IMG/VR virus record: IMGVR_UViG_3300047321_000055
Location: 1-41,011 of that record
Strand: one strand, 5' to 3'
From: a virus
Length of the DNA stretch: 41,011 bases
Position 1 is the first letter of the stretch. Each line of letters opens with the position of its first letter. Position numbers and translations under genes: made by a program. The notes beneath the pieces are model-generated. The model was given only the letters and a program-made list of their open reading frames with translations, had not been told where the DNA came from and did not search any database. This document shows, in pieces, positions 23,286 to 29,405 of this stretch.

Positions 23286-23315
23286 TTGGACGCGACAAGA
23301 TCACTCCGATAGGGT
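23286..23315 (+). promoter_or_regulatory. Sigma70-type promoter of the putative repressor gene
   Basis: TTGGAC (23286-23291) and TAGGGT (23310-23315) are spaced by 18 bases, a good match to Streptomyces HrdB-type promoters. It is one of the few clear host-type promoters in the genome and lies directly after two operators, as expected for a gene expressed in the lysogen. Confidence 0.7.
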
Positions 23316-23338
23316 GACTGAATCGAGAAGGGGACGAC

Positions 23339-24703
23339 ATGCCGAAGAAGGGTGAGCGCCTACCGTGGCGCCTGACTTTCCAGTACGCCGGACAGGCTGA
23401 GCAGAACCGTCCGTTCGATACGGCGGAGCGTGCCGAGTACCTGGCGGATGAAATCGTGAAGGCCGCACAGCTTCGCGACAGTGCCGTCACCCTCACGATC
23501 AGCAACCGTGACACGGGTGAGAGCTACAGCTTTCCCCGGACAGGAGACGACATGCCCCCGAAGAAGAAGACCGAAGCCGCGCCGGCTCAGGCAGCGAACG
23601 CCGACGTTGACGCGCTGATCAGCGACGTTCACGCGACGATCGATCAAATCAAGGAGATCAAGCCGGATGACGAAGGCGCGGCCACGCTTGCCGCTGACCT
23701 GAAGGCTGAGGCTGAGACGAAGATCCGCGAGCTTCCGACGGCGAAGCGTACGGCACTGCGGAAGGCTGCGCGGGAAGCGTACGAGGTGGCGACCACGAAG
23801 CCGGAGCCGGAGCCCGCACCCGCCGCTGAGGTGGCCACGATCAGTGATGACCCGATGAAGTGGGCGCACGTGCCCGAACTCATTGCGGTCGGCGTCGAGA
23901 AGATGCGCGAAGGCACCGAAGCCGGCATGAAGCTGACTTCTGCCGGCGAAGTGGTGGCCAACGTTCTCCTGACGATCCGTCAGAACATGGTTGACCCTGA
24001 GACGGGCCTGCCGGATATCCCGTGGCGCATGAAGGCGACCCGCAACGCCGCCAGCAAGGTGTACGACGACGCACTCAAGGGTGTCAGCGAAGACGACGTC
24101 GAGCGCCGTGCCGCCCATGCTTCGCTGATCAAGGCCACGCAGAACAAGGCGAGTGACGTTCTCGTTGACTGGTTGCGCGGCTATACCCGTGAGGACATCG
24201 AGCTTCTGCGGGAGATCTTCCCCGCTGCCGCTGACGCCGTTGAGGCTGACAAGGAGCTGACGCCGGAGTCCGCTATCCGCGCGCTGTACGCCGACCATGG
24301 GGTTGAACTTCCGCTGCGTGGCCGCACTGAGCAGATGCGTCTCAATCGCCGCGTCGAGAAGATCCAGCAGCATGCGAAGGAACTTGAGGCGGCCGAAGAC
24401 GCGGGCAACGGCGCACGGGTGGAGGAGCTGAAGGCCGCCATCAGCGATCTTCGGGCGGACCTTCCCGCTGACGTGCTTCCGGCGCTCGACGTCAAGGAGA
24501 AGACCGACGCGGAGCGCACGACTGAGGCGGTGGCGAAGCTGCGCAAGGATCTTGAGTCGGCCGGCAAGCGGTTCGCGAAGGTCAAGAGCACGGCGCAGAA
24601 GCGCAAGGTGAAGTCGGACCTGTACAGCCTGATCAGGGAAGCAGCGGAGGCGTTCGAGCTTGACCTGAGCGCGCTCGTGCCGGCGGAAGAGAACGGCGAG
24701 TAA
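23339..24703 (+). CDS. Putative immunity repressor with nested in-frame start (454 aa and 383 aa)
   Basis: The gene has its own host-type promoter, two operators upstream and a terminator after it, placed between late and early blocks. It has two starts with good ribosome sites: ATG 23339 (AAGGGG) and in-frame ATG 23552 (AGGAG), both opening with MPxKK-like residues. Products would be about 49 and 41 kDa. The phiC31 repressor gene c likewise makes several N-terminally different proteins with a common C-terminal part of about 42 kDa. The common part is helical and charged; a clear HTH is not seen. The repressor call rests on context. Confidence 0.55.
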   Translation: MPKKGERLPWRLTFQYAGQAEQNRPFDTAERAEYLADEIVKAAQLRDSAVTLTISNRDTGESYSFPRTGDDMPPKKKTEAAPAQAANADVDALISDVHATIDQIKEIKPDDEGAATLAADLKAEAETKIRELPTAKRTALRKAAREAYEVATTKPEPEPAPAAEVATISDDPMKWAHVPELIAVGVEKMREGTEAGMKLTSAGEVVANVLLTIRQNMVDPETGLPDIPWRMKATRNAASKVYDDALKGVSEDDVERRAAHASLIKATQNKASDVLVDWLRGYTREDIELLREIFPAAADAVEADKELTPESAIRALYADHGVELPLRGRTEQMRLNRRVEKIQQHAKELEAAEDAGNGARVEELKAAISDLRADLPADVLPALDVKEKTDAERTTEAVAKLRKDLESAGKRFAKVKSTAQKRKVKSDLYSLIREAAEAFELDLSALVPAEENGE

Positions 24704-24719
24704 GAGCGCACCACTGCGG

Positions 24720-24750
24720 AGCCCCGATCAGCGCCTAGGGTCGGGGCTTC
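24720..24750 (+). terminator. Terminator after putative repressor gene
   Basis: AGCCCCGA (24720-24727) pairs exactly with TCGGGGCT (24741-24748), followed by T. It lies 17 bases after the stop codon. Confidence 0.75.
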
Positions 24751-24772
24751 GTCACGTCCAAGCACAGCGGCA

Positions 24773-24876
24773 AGGCTTCTGACCTGGGGCGAGTGATGAA
24801 GTGACGTTGTGACTCATTTTCTAGATTCACATAAAGAAACTCTATAGGTAATCCAGAGTCGGCAGCACTTCGTCAC
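24773..24876 (+). promoter_or_regulatory. 104-bp duplicated promoter-like element, copy B (early side)
   Basis: About 87% identical to 3216-3319 with no gaps. It contains GTGACGTTGTGAC (24801-24813), the AT-rich core with ACTCTATAGGTAATCC, and GTCACAACGTCAC (24872-24884), which is the exact reverse complement of the left box. It follows the repressor terminator and precedes the whole early block, so a major early promoter is the simplest reading. The boxes suggest a dimeric activator or a polymerase-specific contact; an origin is the alternative. Confidence 0.6.
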
Positions 24877-24886
24877 AACGTCACCG

Positions 24887-24930
24887 GTCACCGACTCCCT
24901 TCATGTCGAGAGAGACGACTATGAAGGGAG
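24887..24930 (+). promoter_or_regulatory. RBS-sequestering leader hairpin, copy 3
   Basis: GTCACCGACTCCCTTC (24887-24902). CTCCCTTCAT pairs exactly with ATGAAGGGAG (24921-24930), with an inner GTCG/CGAC stem and an AGAGAGA loop. The right arm is the Shine-Dalgarno for TTG 24936. Confidence 0.8.
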
Positions 24931-24935
24931 CCACC

Positions 24936-25817
24936 TTGCCGAAGGTGCGCACTATCTATCGAAGCGGGTCCCGCTTCTACGTCCACCCGGAAGACCGGGA
25001 ACGTGTCCATCCTGGCGTGACGTCCATCCTGGGCATGCTGCCAAAGCAGAACTTTCTAGCCCCGTGGCAAGCAAAGCTGACCGCAGAGCTTGCCGCTGAT
25101 TCGCTCAACTTCATCGCTGACATGTTGGCCCGTGCCGGGCGCGAAAGCGTCGTTGATTACCTGAAGGGCGCTGCCCGCCGGTACACGAAGATTCGCGCTG
25201 ATATCGGCTCCGAAGCCCATGACATGTTCGAGCGCATGATTCGCGGCGAAGGCGGCTTCACTGAGCTGAACTCGCGCGGTCAGTACGTGGTGCGCGTGTC
25301 GCCCGATATGGAGCCGTACCGCAAGCACTTCCACGAGTTCCTTGAGGCGGTGAACCCGGAGTTCGTCCGCGCTGAGGACGTGGTGTGGTCGGACACGTAC
25401 GGGTACGCCGGCTCGTTCGACGTGTGGCTGTACGTGTGGCTGGACGCGGATGGCAACCCGACCCCTGACCGTTCCGGCGTGCGGCACCTGATCCTGGGCG
25501 ACTGGAAGACGGGCAAGAACACTTACCCGGACGTTGCGCTTCAGCTTGCCGCGTACGAGCGCGCTGACTACGTCCTTGACCCTGACGGCAACGCTGAGCC
25601 CCTGCCGGAGTTCGACGGCGCTGCGGTGCTCCACATCACGGACGAGACGTGGGCTTTCAAGCCTGTCGACACGGGTGATGACGTGTTCGCGGAGTTCCTG
25701 CGGCTTCGGGGCACGTTCGATTGGGACCGTGAGCTGTCGCGGAAGGTGATCGGGAAGCCCATTGCGCGGAAGGCGACCGGCAAGCTTGTGACGGGTACGC
25801 AGCGGAGGGCGCGCTGA
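24936..25817 (+). CDS. PD-(D/E)XK exonuclease, RecB/Cas4-like (293 aa)
   Basis: The nuclease core reads SEAHDMFERMI, then EDVVWSDTYGYAGSFDVWLYV, then LILGDWKTGKNTYPDVALQLAAYERADYV. These give the acidic residue of the SFD strand, the D-x-K pair of GDWKTGK and the Q-x-x-x-Y of motif IV. Phages use such enzymes in recombination or host DNA breakdown. TTG 24936 is favoured over ATG 24921 because in most sister leaders the AAGGGAG arm lies 5-8 bases before the start, whereas ATG 24921 lies inside the hairpin arm. Confidence 0.85.
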   Translation: MPKVRTIYRSGSRFYVHPEDRERVHPGVTSILGMLPKQNFLAPWQAKLTAELAADSLNFIADMLARAGRESVVDYLKGAARRYTKIRADIGSEAHDMFERMIRGEGGFTELNSRGQYVVRVSPDMEPYRKHFHEFLEAVNPEFVRAEDVVWSDTYGYAGSFDVWLYVWLDADGNPTPDRSGVRHLILGDWKTGKNTYPDVALQLAAYERADYVLDPDGNAEPLPEFDGAAVLHITDETWAFKPVDTGDDVFAEFLRLRGTFDWDRELSRKVIGKPIARKATGKLVTGTQRRAR

Positions 25818-26053
25818 TGACGTATCGCGATTCGTTCGGCGTGCCCCTTGAAGCGGGTGACTACGTCGTGTCGGGGGCCACGAGCACGGGCAACCTGAAG
25901 ATCGGCACGGTGTACTTCACAGAGCGCGGCACGCCGATGTTGCACGTCACGGCGTCCAACTATGACAGCTACGGACGCAGCGCGCTGGGGTACATGTCCA
26001 TGGTGCTGCGCAAGGCTGACGGCACGGTGCCTGACCACGTGAAGGAGGCGTAG
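25817..26053 (+). CDS. Hypothetical protein (78 aa)
   Basis: The ATG overlaps the exonuclease stop (TGATG), so translation is coupled. The protein is small and probably beta-rich (FGVPLEAGDYVVSGATSTGNLKIGTVYFTERGTPMLHVTASNYDSYGR), with the feel of a small SH3-like barrel. No family is recognised. It may modulate the exonuclease. Confidence 0.7.
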   Translation: MTYRDSFGVPLEAGDYVVSGATSTGNLKIGTVYFTERGTPMLHVTASNYDSYGRSALGYMSMVLRKADGTVPDHVKEA

Positions 26054-26055
26054 CC

Positions 26056-26301
26056 GTGGCTGACTTCTGGCGTGTCAAGCCTGGGCAGTGGCCCCTGCGC
26101 AACGCTGAAGTGCGGGTGCAGCTAAGGCGTAAGACGTTTGTCGGCTCCGTGCTGTTGGACGAGTTCCGCCCCTGGGTTGACGACGTTGCGCCGGCCATTG
26201 CCGTTCAGCGCGCGAAGAACGTGATCATGGAGCGGCGGGCACACGAGGATTCCGTGCGCGCTGTGCTGGGTGACAGCCCCGTGAAGGAGGTGAAGCCGTG
26301 A
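26056..26301 (+). CDS. Hypothetical protein (81 aa)
   Basis: GTG 26056 has GAAGGAGG upstream. A basic protein (MADFWRVKPGQWPLRNAEVRVQLRRKTFVGSVLLDEFRPWVDD...) with a C-terminal helix. The stop overlaps the next start. No family is recognised. Confidence 0.7.
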   Translation: MADFWRVKPGQWPLRNAEVRVQLRRKTFVGSVLLDEFRPWVDDVAPAIAVQRAKNVIMERRAHEDSVRAVLGDSPVKEVKP

Positions 26302-26492
26302 ATGCCTACCGGAAGACGTCCACACGTCAGCCGTACTGCGTGTACTTGACCAAGGAAGACGCCATGGACGTTATGGCTGAGGTGTCCGAGGCGCTGGCTG
26401 AGCCGTTCAAGCTCACGGCGTACCCGACACTGGCCAAGCTCGCCGCAAAGTTGGACAAGGTCTACGGCAGTAAGGAAGTGAAGCGCGCATGA
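26298..26492 (+). CDS. Hypothetical protein (64 aa)
   Basis: GTG 26298 overlaps the previous stop and has GAAGGAGG upstream. The product (MNAYRKTSTRQPYCVYLTKEDAMDVMAEVSEALAEPFKLTAYPTLAKLAAKLDKVYG) has two predicted helices. No family is recognised. Four coupled small genes here form one translation unit with the exonuclease. Confidence 0.7.
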   Translation: MNAYRKTSTRQPYCVYLTKEDAMDVMAEVSEALAEPFKLTAYPTLAKLAAKLDKVYGSKEVKRA

Positions 26493-26554
26493 GCGGTCCG
26501 AACTGTCTTTGCAACCCTCAGAAGTCTGGTCTGTGCGGTAGCTGCGGGGGCTAG
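26489..26554 (+). CDS. Cys-rich 21-residue microprotein
   Basis: MSGPNCLCNPQKSGLCGSCGG starts in an ATGA overlap with the previous stop and has AAGGAAG 11 bases upstream. Four cysteines in CxC and CxxC pairs suggest a tiny metal-binding peptide. The stop codon overlaps the first base of the next leader motif. Short length keeps confidence moderate. Confidence 0.5.
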   Translation: MSGPNCLCNPQKSGLCGSCGG

Positions 26555-26595
26555 TCACCGACTCCCTTCGTGGTACGTGCAACCGACTGAAGGAG
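26554..26595 (+). promoter_or_regulatory. RBS-sequestering leader hairpin, copy 4
   Basis: GTCACCGACTCCCTTC (26554-26569) can pair with GAAGGAG (26589-26595) with one bulged C. The right arm is the Shine-Dalgarno for TTG 26604. Confidence 0.7.
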
Positions 26596-26603
26596 AGAAT
26601 CCC

Positions 26604-26810
26604 TTGCTCGACTTTCTGAAGATGTTCGTGGTGGCGTTCGTGCTGTCGGTCCTGGGGCTGTGCGCTTCGGCGTTCGCGCTCATGATCTATGTCGGCGTGT
26701 GGCACGGCTACAACGCTTCGGTGCCGGCGGTGGGCTTCATTGACTCGCTGTTCGCCGTGGGCGTGCTTTCGCTGCTGGGCATCCTGGGTGCCAACCTGAA
26801 GCGCAAGTAG
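26604..26810 (+). CDS. Small two-TM membrane protein (68 aa)
   Basis: TTG 26604 follows AAGGAG. Two hydrophobic helices (FVVAFVLSVLGLCASAFALMIYVGVW and FIDSLFAVGVLSLLGILGA) are joined by a short loop and end in basic NLKRK, so both termini are probably cytoplasmic. It is a monocistronic early gene bounded by a leader hairpin and a terminator. Exclusion of other phages or a membrane effect on the host is possible; no evidence is available. Confidence 0.7.
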   Translation: MLDFLKMFVVAFVLSVLGLCASAFALMIYVGVWHGYNASVPAVGFIDSLFAVGVLSLLGILGANLKRK

Positions 26811-26839
26811 CACCCTGCCGGGCCCACGGGCCACCCGGA

Positions 26840-26875
26840 ACCCCTCAGTGCCGCACAAGGGCGCTGGGGGGTTTT
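26840..26875 (+). terminator. Rho-independent terminator
   Basis: A 13-bp stem with two G-T pairs (26840-26852 with 26859-26871) and loop GCACAA is followed by TTTT. Confidence 0.85.
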
Positions 26876-26892
26876 CTGCGTTGCTGCGCCAA

Positions 26893-26939
26893 GTCACCGA
26901 CGCCCTTCGTGGTCGGCAACCAACCGAAAGCGAGTGGGC
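26893..26939 (+). promoter_or_regulatory. Leader hairpin, variant copy 5
   Basis: The motif is GTCACCGACGCCCTTC with one change (T to G). The downstream arm also differs: it reads GGGC (26936-26939) instead of GGGAG, so GCCC/GGGC pairing is kept. This looks like a compensatory change supporting an RNA stem. Confidence 0.6.
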
Positions 26940-27155
26940 ATGTACCGAGTAGTGCAGACCGTTGCCACGTTTGAGTACCCGGCCGGCAAGGTGTGGGGTC
27001 CGTACACGGACAAGGTTGACGCCGATCAGCGGGTTGCGACACTGCGCAGCTTCAGCGGGGACGGTGTCATTGAGGAAGGTGACTTCGGTACGCCGTGCCG
27101 TATGACCGACGTCCGTCCCAGCGGTGACCCCAGCGCGTTGCTTGCCGCCGCGTAG
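26940..27155 (+). CDS. Hypothetical protein (71 aa)
   Basis: ATG 26940 follows an AAAGCGAG stretch; an in-frame GTG lies six bases upstream. The product ([50 protein letters not shown]) looks like a small alpha/beta protein. No family is recognised. It sits alone between two leader motifs. Confidence 0.65.
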   Translation: MYRVVQTVATFEYPAGKVWGPYTDKVDADQRVATLRSFSGDGVIEEGDFGTPCRMTDVRPSGDPSALLAAA

Positions 27156-27170
27156 CACCCTGCCGGCCAC

Positions 27171-27256
27171 GTCACCGACTCCCTTCACAGCAAGAGACAG
27201 GAGTAATCGGGCGGGTGAGAGGTGTCGAATCCCTCTTGCCCGCCCCGGCAAGGGAG
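27171..27256 (+). promoter_or_regulatory. Leader hairpin, copy 6, with inserted tRNA-like minihelix
   Basis: GTCACCGACTCCCTTC (27171-27186) and AAGGGAG (27250-27256, Shine-Dalgarno of the RDF gene) pair over seven bases. Unlike the other copies, a second hairpin is inserted between the arms, lengthening the leader by about 43 bases. Confidence 0.65.
27210..27244 (+). ncRNA. tRNA acceptor/T-arm-like minihelix
   Basis: GGCGGGT (27210-27216) pairs with GCCCGCC (27238-27244), and AGAGG/CCTCT continues the helix to a loop containing GTCGAAT. This is the coaxial acceptor plus T arm of a tRNA without D and anticodon arms. The 3' strand TGCCCGCC resembles that of the phage tRNA-Pro. Confidence 0.45.
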
Positions 27257-27265
27257 ATCCCACGT

Positions 27266-28000
27266 ATGGCGCGTAAGAGCATTTGGGCGAAGGACGAAGA
27301 GAACAAGCCGAAGGAGCGGGTTTCCTACTCGGATGACACCGTTGGCCGGCTGCATTCCGGCTATTCGGAGTTTGACGAGAAGACGAAGAAGGTTCTTCCC
27401 GTCGCGCTGTCTGAGTGGCGCTTTTCGACCGGTGACAAGGCCGTTGCTGACGCGGTGGCTGGGCTCTTCGGCGGTGAGCCCGTTGAGAATGACGAGTCGG
27501 CGTCTGAGAACTTCATTGACGTCTTCACCACGGCGGCGAAGGTCCCGGTGATCATCGCGCAGGACGGCATTTACTGGGACATGAAGCAGTGGATCAACGG
27601 CAAGCTTGTCCACCACTGCGACGGCTTCAACTTCCTGAGCCACCCCAGCAATGACGAGATGATCGGTGCCGAATGCGGGTGCCCCACGCTGTTTGCTGAG
27701 CGGAAGCAGGCGGCGAAGGACTACCAGGGGCCGAACCCGGCAATTGCCGTGACGTTCCGCCTTGCTGACGCGCCGGAGCTTGGTGAGTTCAAGTTCGCTA
27801 CCGGCTCTTGGACGCTCTTCAAGGTCATTCACGAGTCTGAGGGCGCGCTAGAGAACGTGGGCGACACGGCGACCGGTTCGCTGGAGCTGGAGTACGTCGA
27901 ATACACGCCGAAGAAGGGGCCGATGCGGAACAAGCTTGTTTCGTACACGAAGCCCAACATCAACATTGGCCGCGCGTACGCCGGCGCAGATGCTGAGTGA
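27266..28000 (+). CDS. Recombination directionality factor, phiC31 gp3-like (244 aa)
   Basis: The protein matches the gp3-like RDF family by recall. It has an N-terminal MARKSIW...[16 protein letters not shown], then [24 protein letters not shown], the [47 protein letters not shown] block, and C-terminal [13 protein letters not shown]...VSYTKPNI. Such factors bind the serine integrase and switch it from integration to attL x attR excision. An early position fits expression on induction. ATG 27266 follows AAGGGAG; an upstream in-frame GTG at 27215 would start inside the leader structure. Confidence 0.85.
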   Translation: MARKSIWAKDEENKPKERVSYSDDTVGRLHSGYSEFDEKTKKVLPVALSEWRFSTGDKAVADAVAGLFGGEPVENDESASENFIDVFTTAAKVPVIIAQDGIYWDMKQWINGKLVHHCDGFNFLSHPSNDEMIGAECGCPTLFAERKQAAKDYQGPNPAIAVTFRLADAPELGEFKFATGSWTLFKVIHESEGALENVGDTATGSLELEYVEYTPKKGPMRNKLVSYTKPNINIGRAYAGADAE

Positions 28001-28166
28001 TGCGCATGCGCGCGTAGTACGGGCGGCACTCAGAGTGGCCACTGACAACACAATTCGTCAGCCCCTTTGGAACTTCCACCCGTCCTACCGCGCGCACGTC
28101 ATTCATGAACGGCGGGTGCGCTTCGGCGTCCCTACCGCTGACGACTTCGATCCGGAATACCACTAG
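27990..28166 (+). CDS. Hypothetical protein (58 aa)
   Basis: The ATG lies inside the last codons of the RDF gene, so translation is probably coupled. The product ([58 protein letters not shown]) is basic then acidic at the end. No ribosome site stands out. No family is recognised. Confidence 0.6.
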   Translation: MLSDAHARVVRAALRVATDNTIRQPLWNFHPSYRAHVIHERRVRFGVPTADDFDPEYH

Positions 28167-28194
28167 CGCTAACGCGCGGAACGGAGAGACACAT

Positions 28195-28443
28195 ATGGCC
28201 AAGGCCAAGAAGAACGTTGAGCGCGTCACCACTGAGACCGTGACGTTCACGCTGACGCTGACCACGGATGAGGCGTTTGCCGTCGCGTCGCTGCTGGGGC
28301 GTGTGGGTGGTAGTCGCGACATGTCCGCCCGCAAGGACACTGAGACGGTTCTGCGCGCACTTGAGGCTGCTGGGGTCGGTTGGTATCGCAGTGCGGTGGA
28401 CCGGACGCTGACGGGGCATCTTCAGTTTGGCGTCCGTGGCTAA
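28195..28443 (+). CDS. Hypothetical protein (82 aa)
   Basis: ATG 28195 follows GGAGAG. The product has a basic start (MAKAKKNVERV), a beta strand rich in Thr (TETVTFTLTLTTDEAFAVASLLGRVGG) and a helical end. Small early proteins of this look are common in actinophages; function unknown. The stop overlaps the next gene. Confidence 0.75.
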   Translation: MAKAKKNVERVTTETVTFTLTLTTDEAFAVASLLGRVGGSRDMSARKDTETVLRALEAAGVGWYRSAVDRTLTGHLQFGVRG

Positions 28444-28726
28444 GCGCGGAACCGTCACCGACTATGCGGGGGAAGCCCTGTATCAAGGTGACTTGATCAA
28501 CTACGCCACGCGATGCGGGAACGGCACGCGCGCTGCTGACGCGATCATTCGGGAAATTGAGATTCGTTACGCGTTCGGCAAGCGCATCCCGTTCCTTCTC
28601 GTTCAGCCGACGGGCGTTGAGTCGCGCAGCGGGTTGGACGAGCGCAAGACGCTCCGCAAGGAGTGGATAGGCACGGAACATGTGCGCTTGCTGCGCAGCA
28701 ATGTGACCGGCGAACAAGACGGATGA
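28436..28726 (+). CDS. Hypothetical protein (96 aa)
   Basis: GTG 28436 overlaps the end of the previous gene. The product (VAKRGTVTDYAGEALYQGDLINYATRCGNGTRAADAIIREIEIRYAFGKRIPFLLVQPTG) appears to be an alpha/beta protein. No family is recognised. A terminator follows. Confidence 0.7.
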   Translation: MAKRGTVTDYAGEALYQGDLINYATRCGNGTRAADAIIREIEIRYAFGKRIPFLLVQPTGVESRSGLDERKTLRKEWIGTEHVRLLRSNVTGEQDG

Positions 28727-28733
28727 CGACTGG

Positions 28734-28760
28734 CCCCCTATGGCAATGCGCCGTAGGGGG
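28734..28760 (+). terminator. Hairpin terminator
   Basis: CCCCCTA (28734-28740) pairs exactly with TAGGGGG (28754-28760), with an inner GGC/GCC pair. TTCGTCGTGTTT follows, so the T run is weak. Confidence 0.65.
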
Positions 28761-28777
28761 TTCGTCGTGTTTATGGC

Positions 28778-28790
28778 ACTCACGGTGAGT
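28778..28790. promoter_or_regulatory. Operator palindrome 5
   Basis: ACTCACGGTGAGT lies directly before the ATG at 28799. Its right half runs into AGG, the only possible ribosome site, so a bound protein or an RNA fold here would affect that gene. Confidence 0.7.
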
Positions 28791-28798
28791 AGGTATGG

Positions 28799-28993
28799 AT
28801 GCGTAAGGGACTGTTCATTACGGCGGAGTCTGCGCCGGCCATTGGGGATGTGCGAACGGCAGACGCCACGCATGTTGTGTTTGTGCACGCTGATGCCCCG
28901 CAGCGGAAGGACTGGGCGCGGTATGCGGACGCGCTGACGGTAGCTATTGCGCGTGGCGCTGAGGTGGTTACGGGGGTGCGTCGTGGCGCATGA
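28799..28993 (+). CDS. Hypothetical protein (64 aa)
   Basis: The product (MRKGLFITAESAPAIGDVRTADATHVVFVHADAPQRKDWARYADALTVAIARGAEVVTGVRRGA) looks like a small alpha/beta fold. The ATG lies eight bases after an operator palindrome. It overlaps the HNH gene that follows by 11 bases. No family is recognised. Confidence 0.65.
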   Translation: MRKGLFITAESAPAIGDVRTADATHVVFVHADAPQRKDWARYADALTVAIARGAEVVTGVRRGA

Positions 28994-29405
28994 GCCGAAG
29001 TGCCCGTGTCAGCCGTGCCGGAACAGGCGCCGGAAGGGGTACATAAAGGACTATTACCGGAAGCTTCCGCCGGACAAGCGCCACACGCTGAGTCAGAAGC
29101 GGCGGGCAACGGCGTACGGGGTCGAACATGCGGAGTACAGCCGGGCGGCGATCATGCGCCGTTGGGGCTACCGCTGCGCCTACTGTGACGCGCGCGCTGA
29201 GCACCTTGACCACGTCCACCCGCTGAGCAAGGGCGGCGCTGACGCTGAGCACAACATGGTGCCGGCGTGCGCGAAGTGCAATCTGTCGAAGGGTGCGAAG
29301 ACGCTTGCTGAGTGGTCGCTGACGTTCGGTCCGAAGCCGGCAGGTCACCGACTCCCTTCTGAGCCCGCGAAGGACGAGAGAAGGGAACCACCGTGGAGTT
29401 CGTAG
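28983..29405 (+). CDS. HNH endonuclease in early region (140 aa)
   Basis: The HNH core reads YRCAYCDARAEHLDHVHPLSKGGADAEHNMVPACAKCNLSKGAK, with two CxxC knuckles and the DH pair; an N-terminal CPCQPC adds more cysteines. The last 20 or so residues are encoded by the leader motif of the next gene (GHRLPS from GTCACCGACTCCC) and overlap the primase start, so they are probably not functional. It may be a free-standing homing nuclease. GTG 28983 has a GGGGGTG stretch upstream. Confidence 0.85.
   Translation: MAHEPKCPCQPCRNRRRKGYIKDYYRKLPPDKRHTLSQKRRATAYGVEHAEYSRAAIMRRWGYRCAYCDARAEHLDHVHPLSKGGADAEHNMVPACAKCNLSKGAKTLAEWSLTFGPKPAGHRLPSEPAKDERREPPWSS
29344..29386 (+). promoter_or_regulatory. RBS-sequestering leader hairpin, copy 7 (inside HNH gene)
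   Basis: GTCACCGACTCCCTTC (29344-29359). TCCCTTCT pairs exactly with AGAAGGGA (29379-29386), the Shine-Dalgarno of GTG 29393. The whole element is embedded in the 3' end of the HNH gene. Confidence 0.75.
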
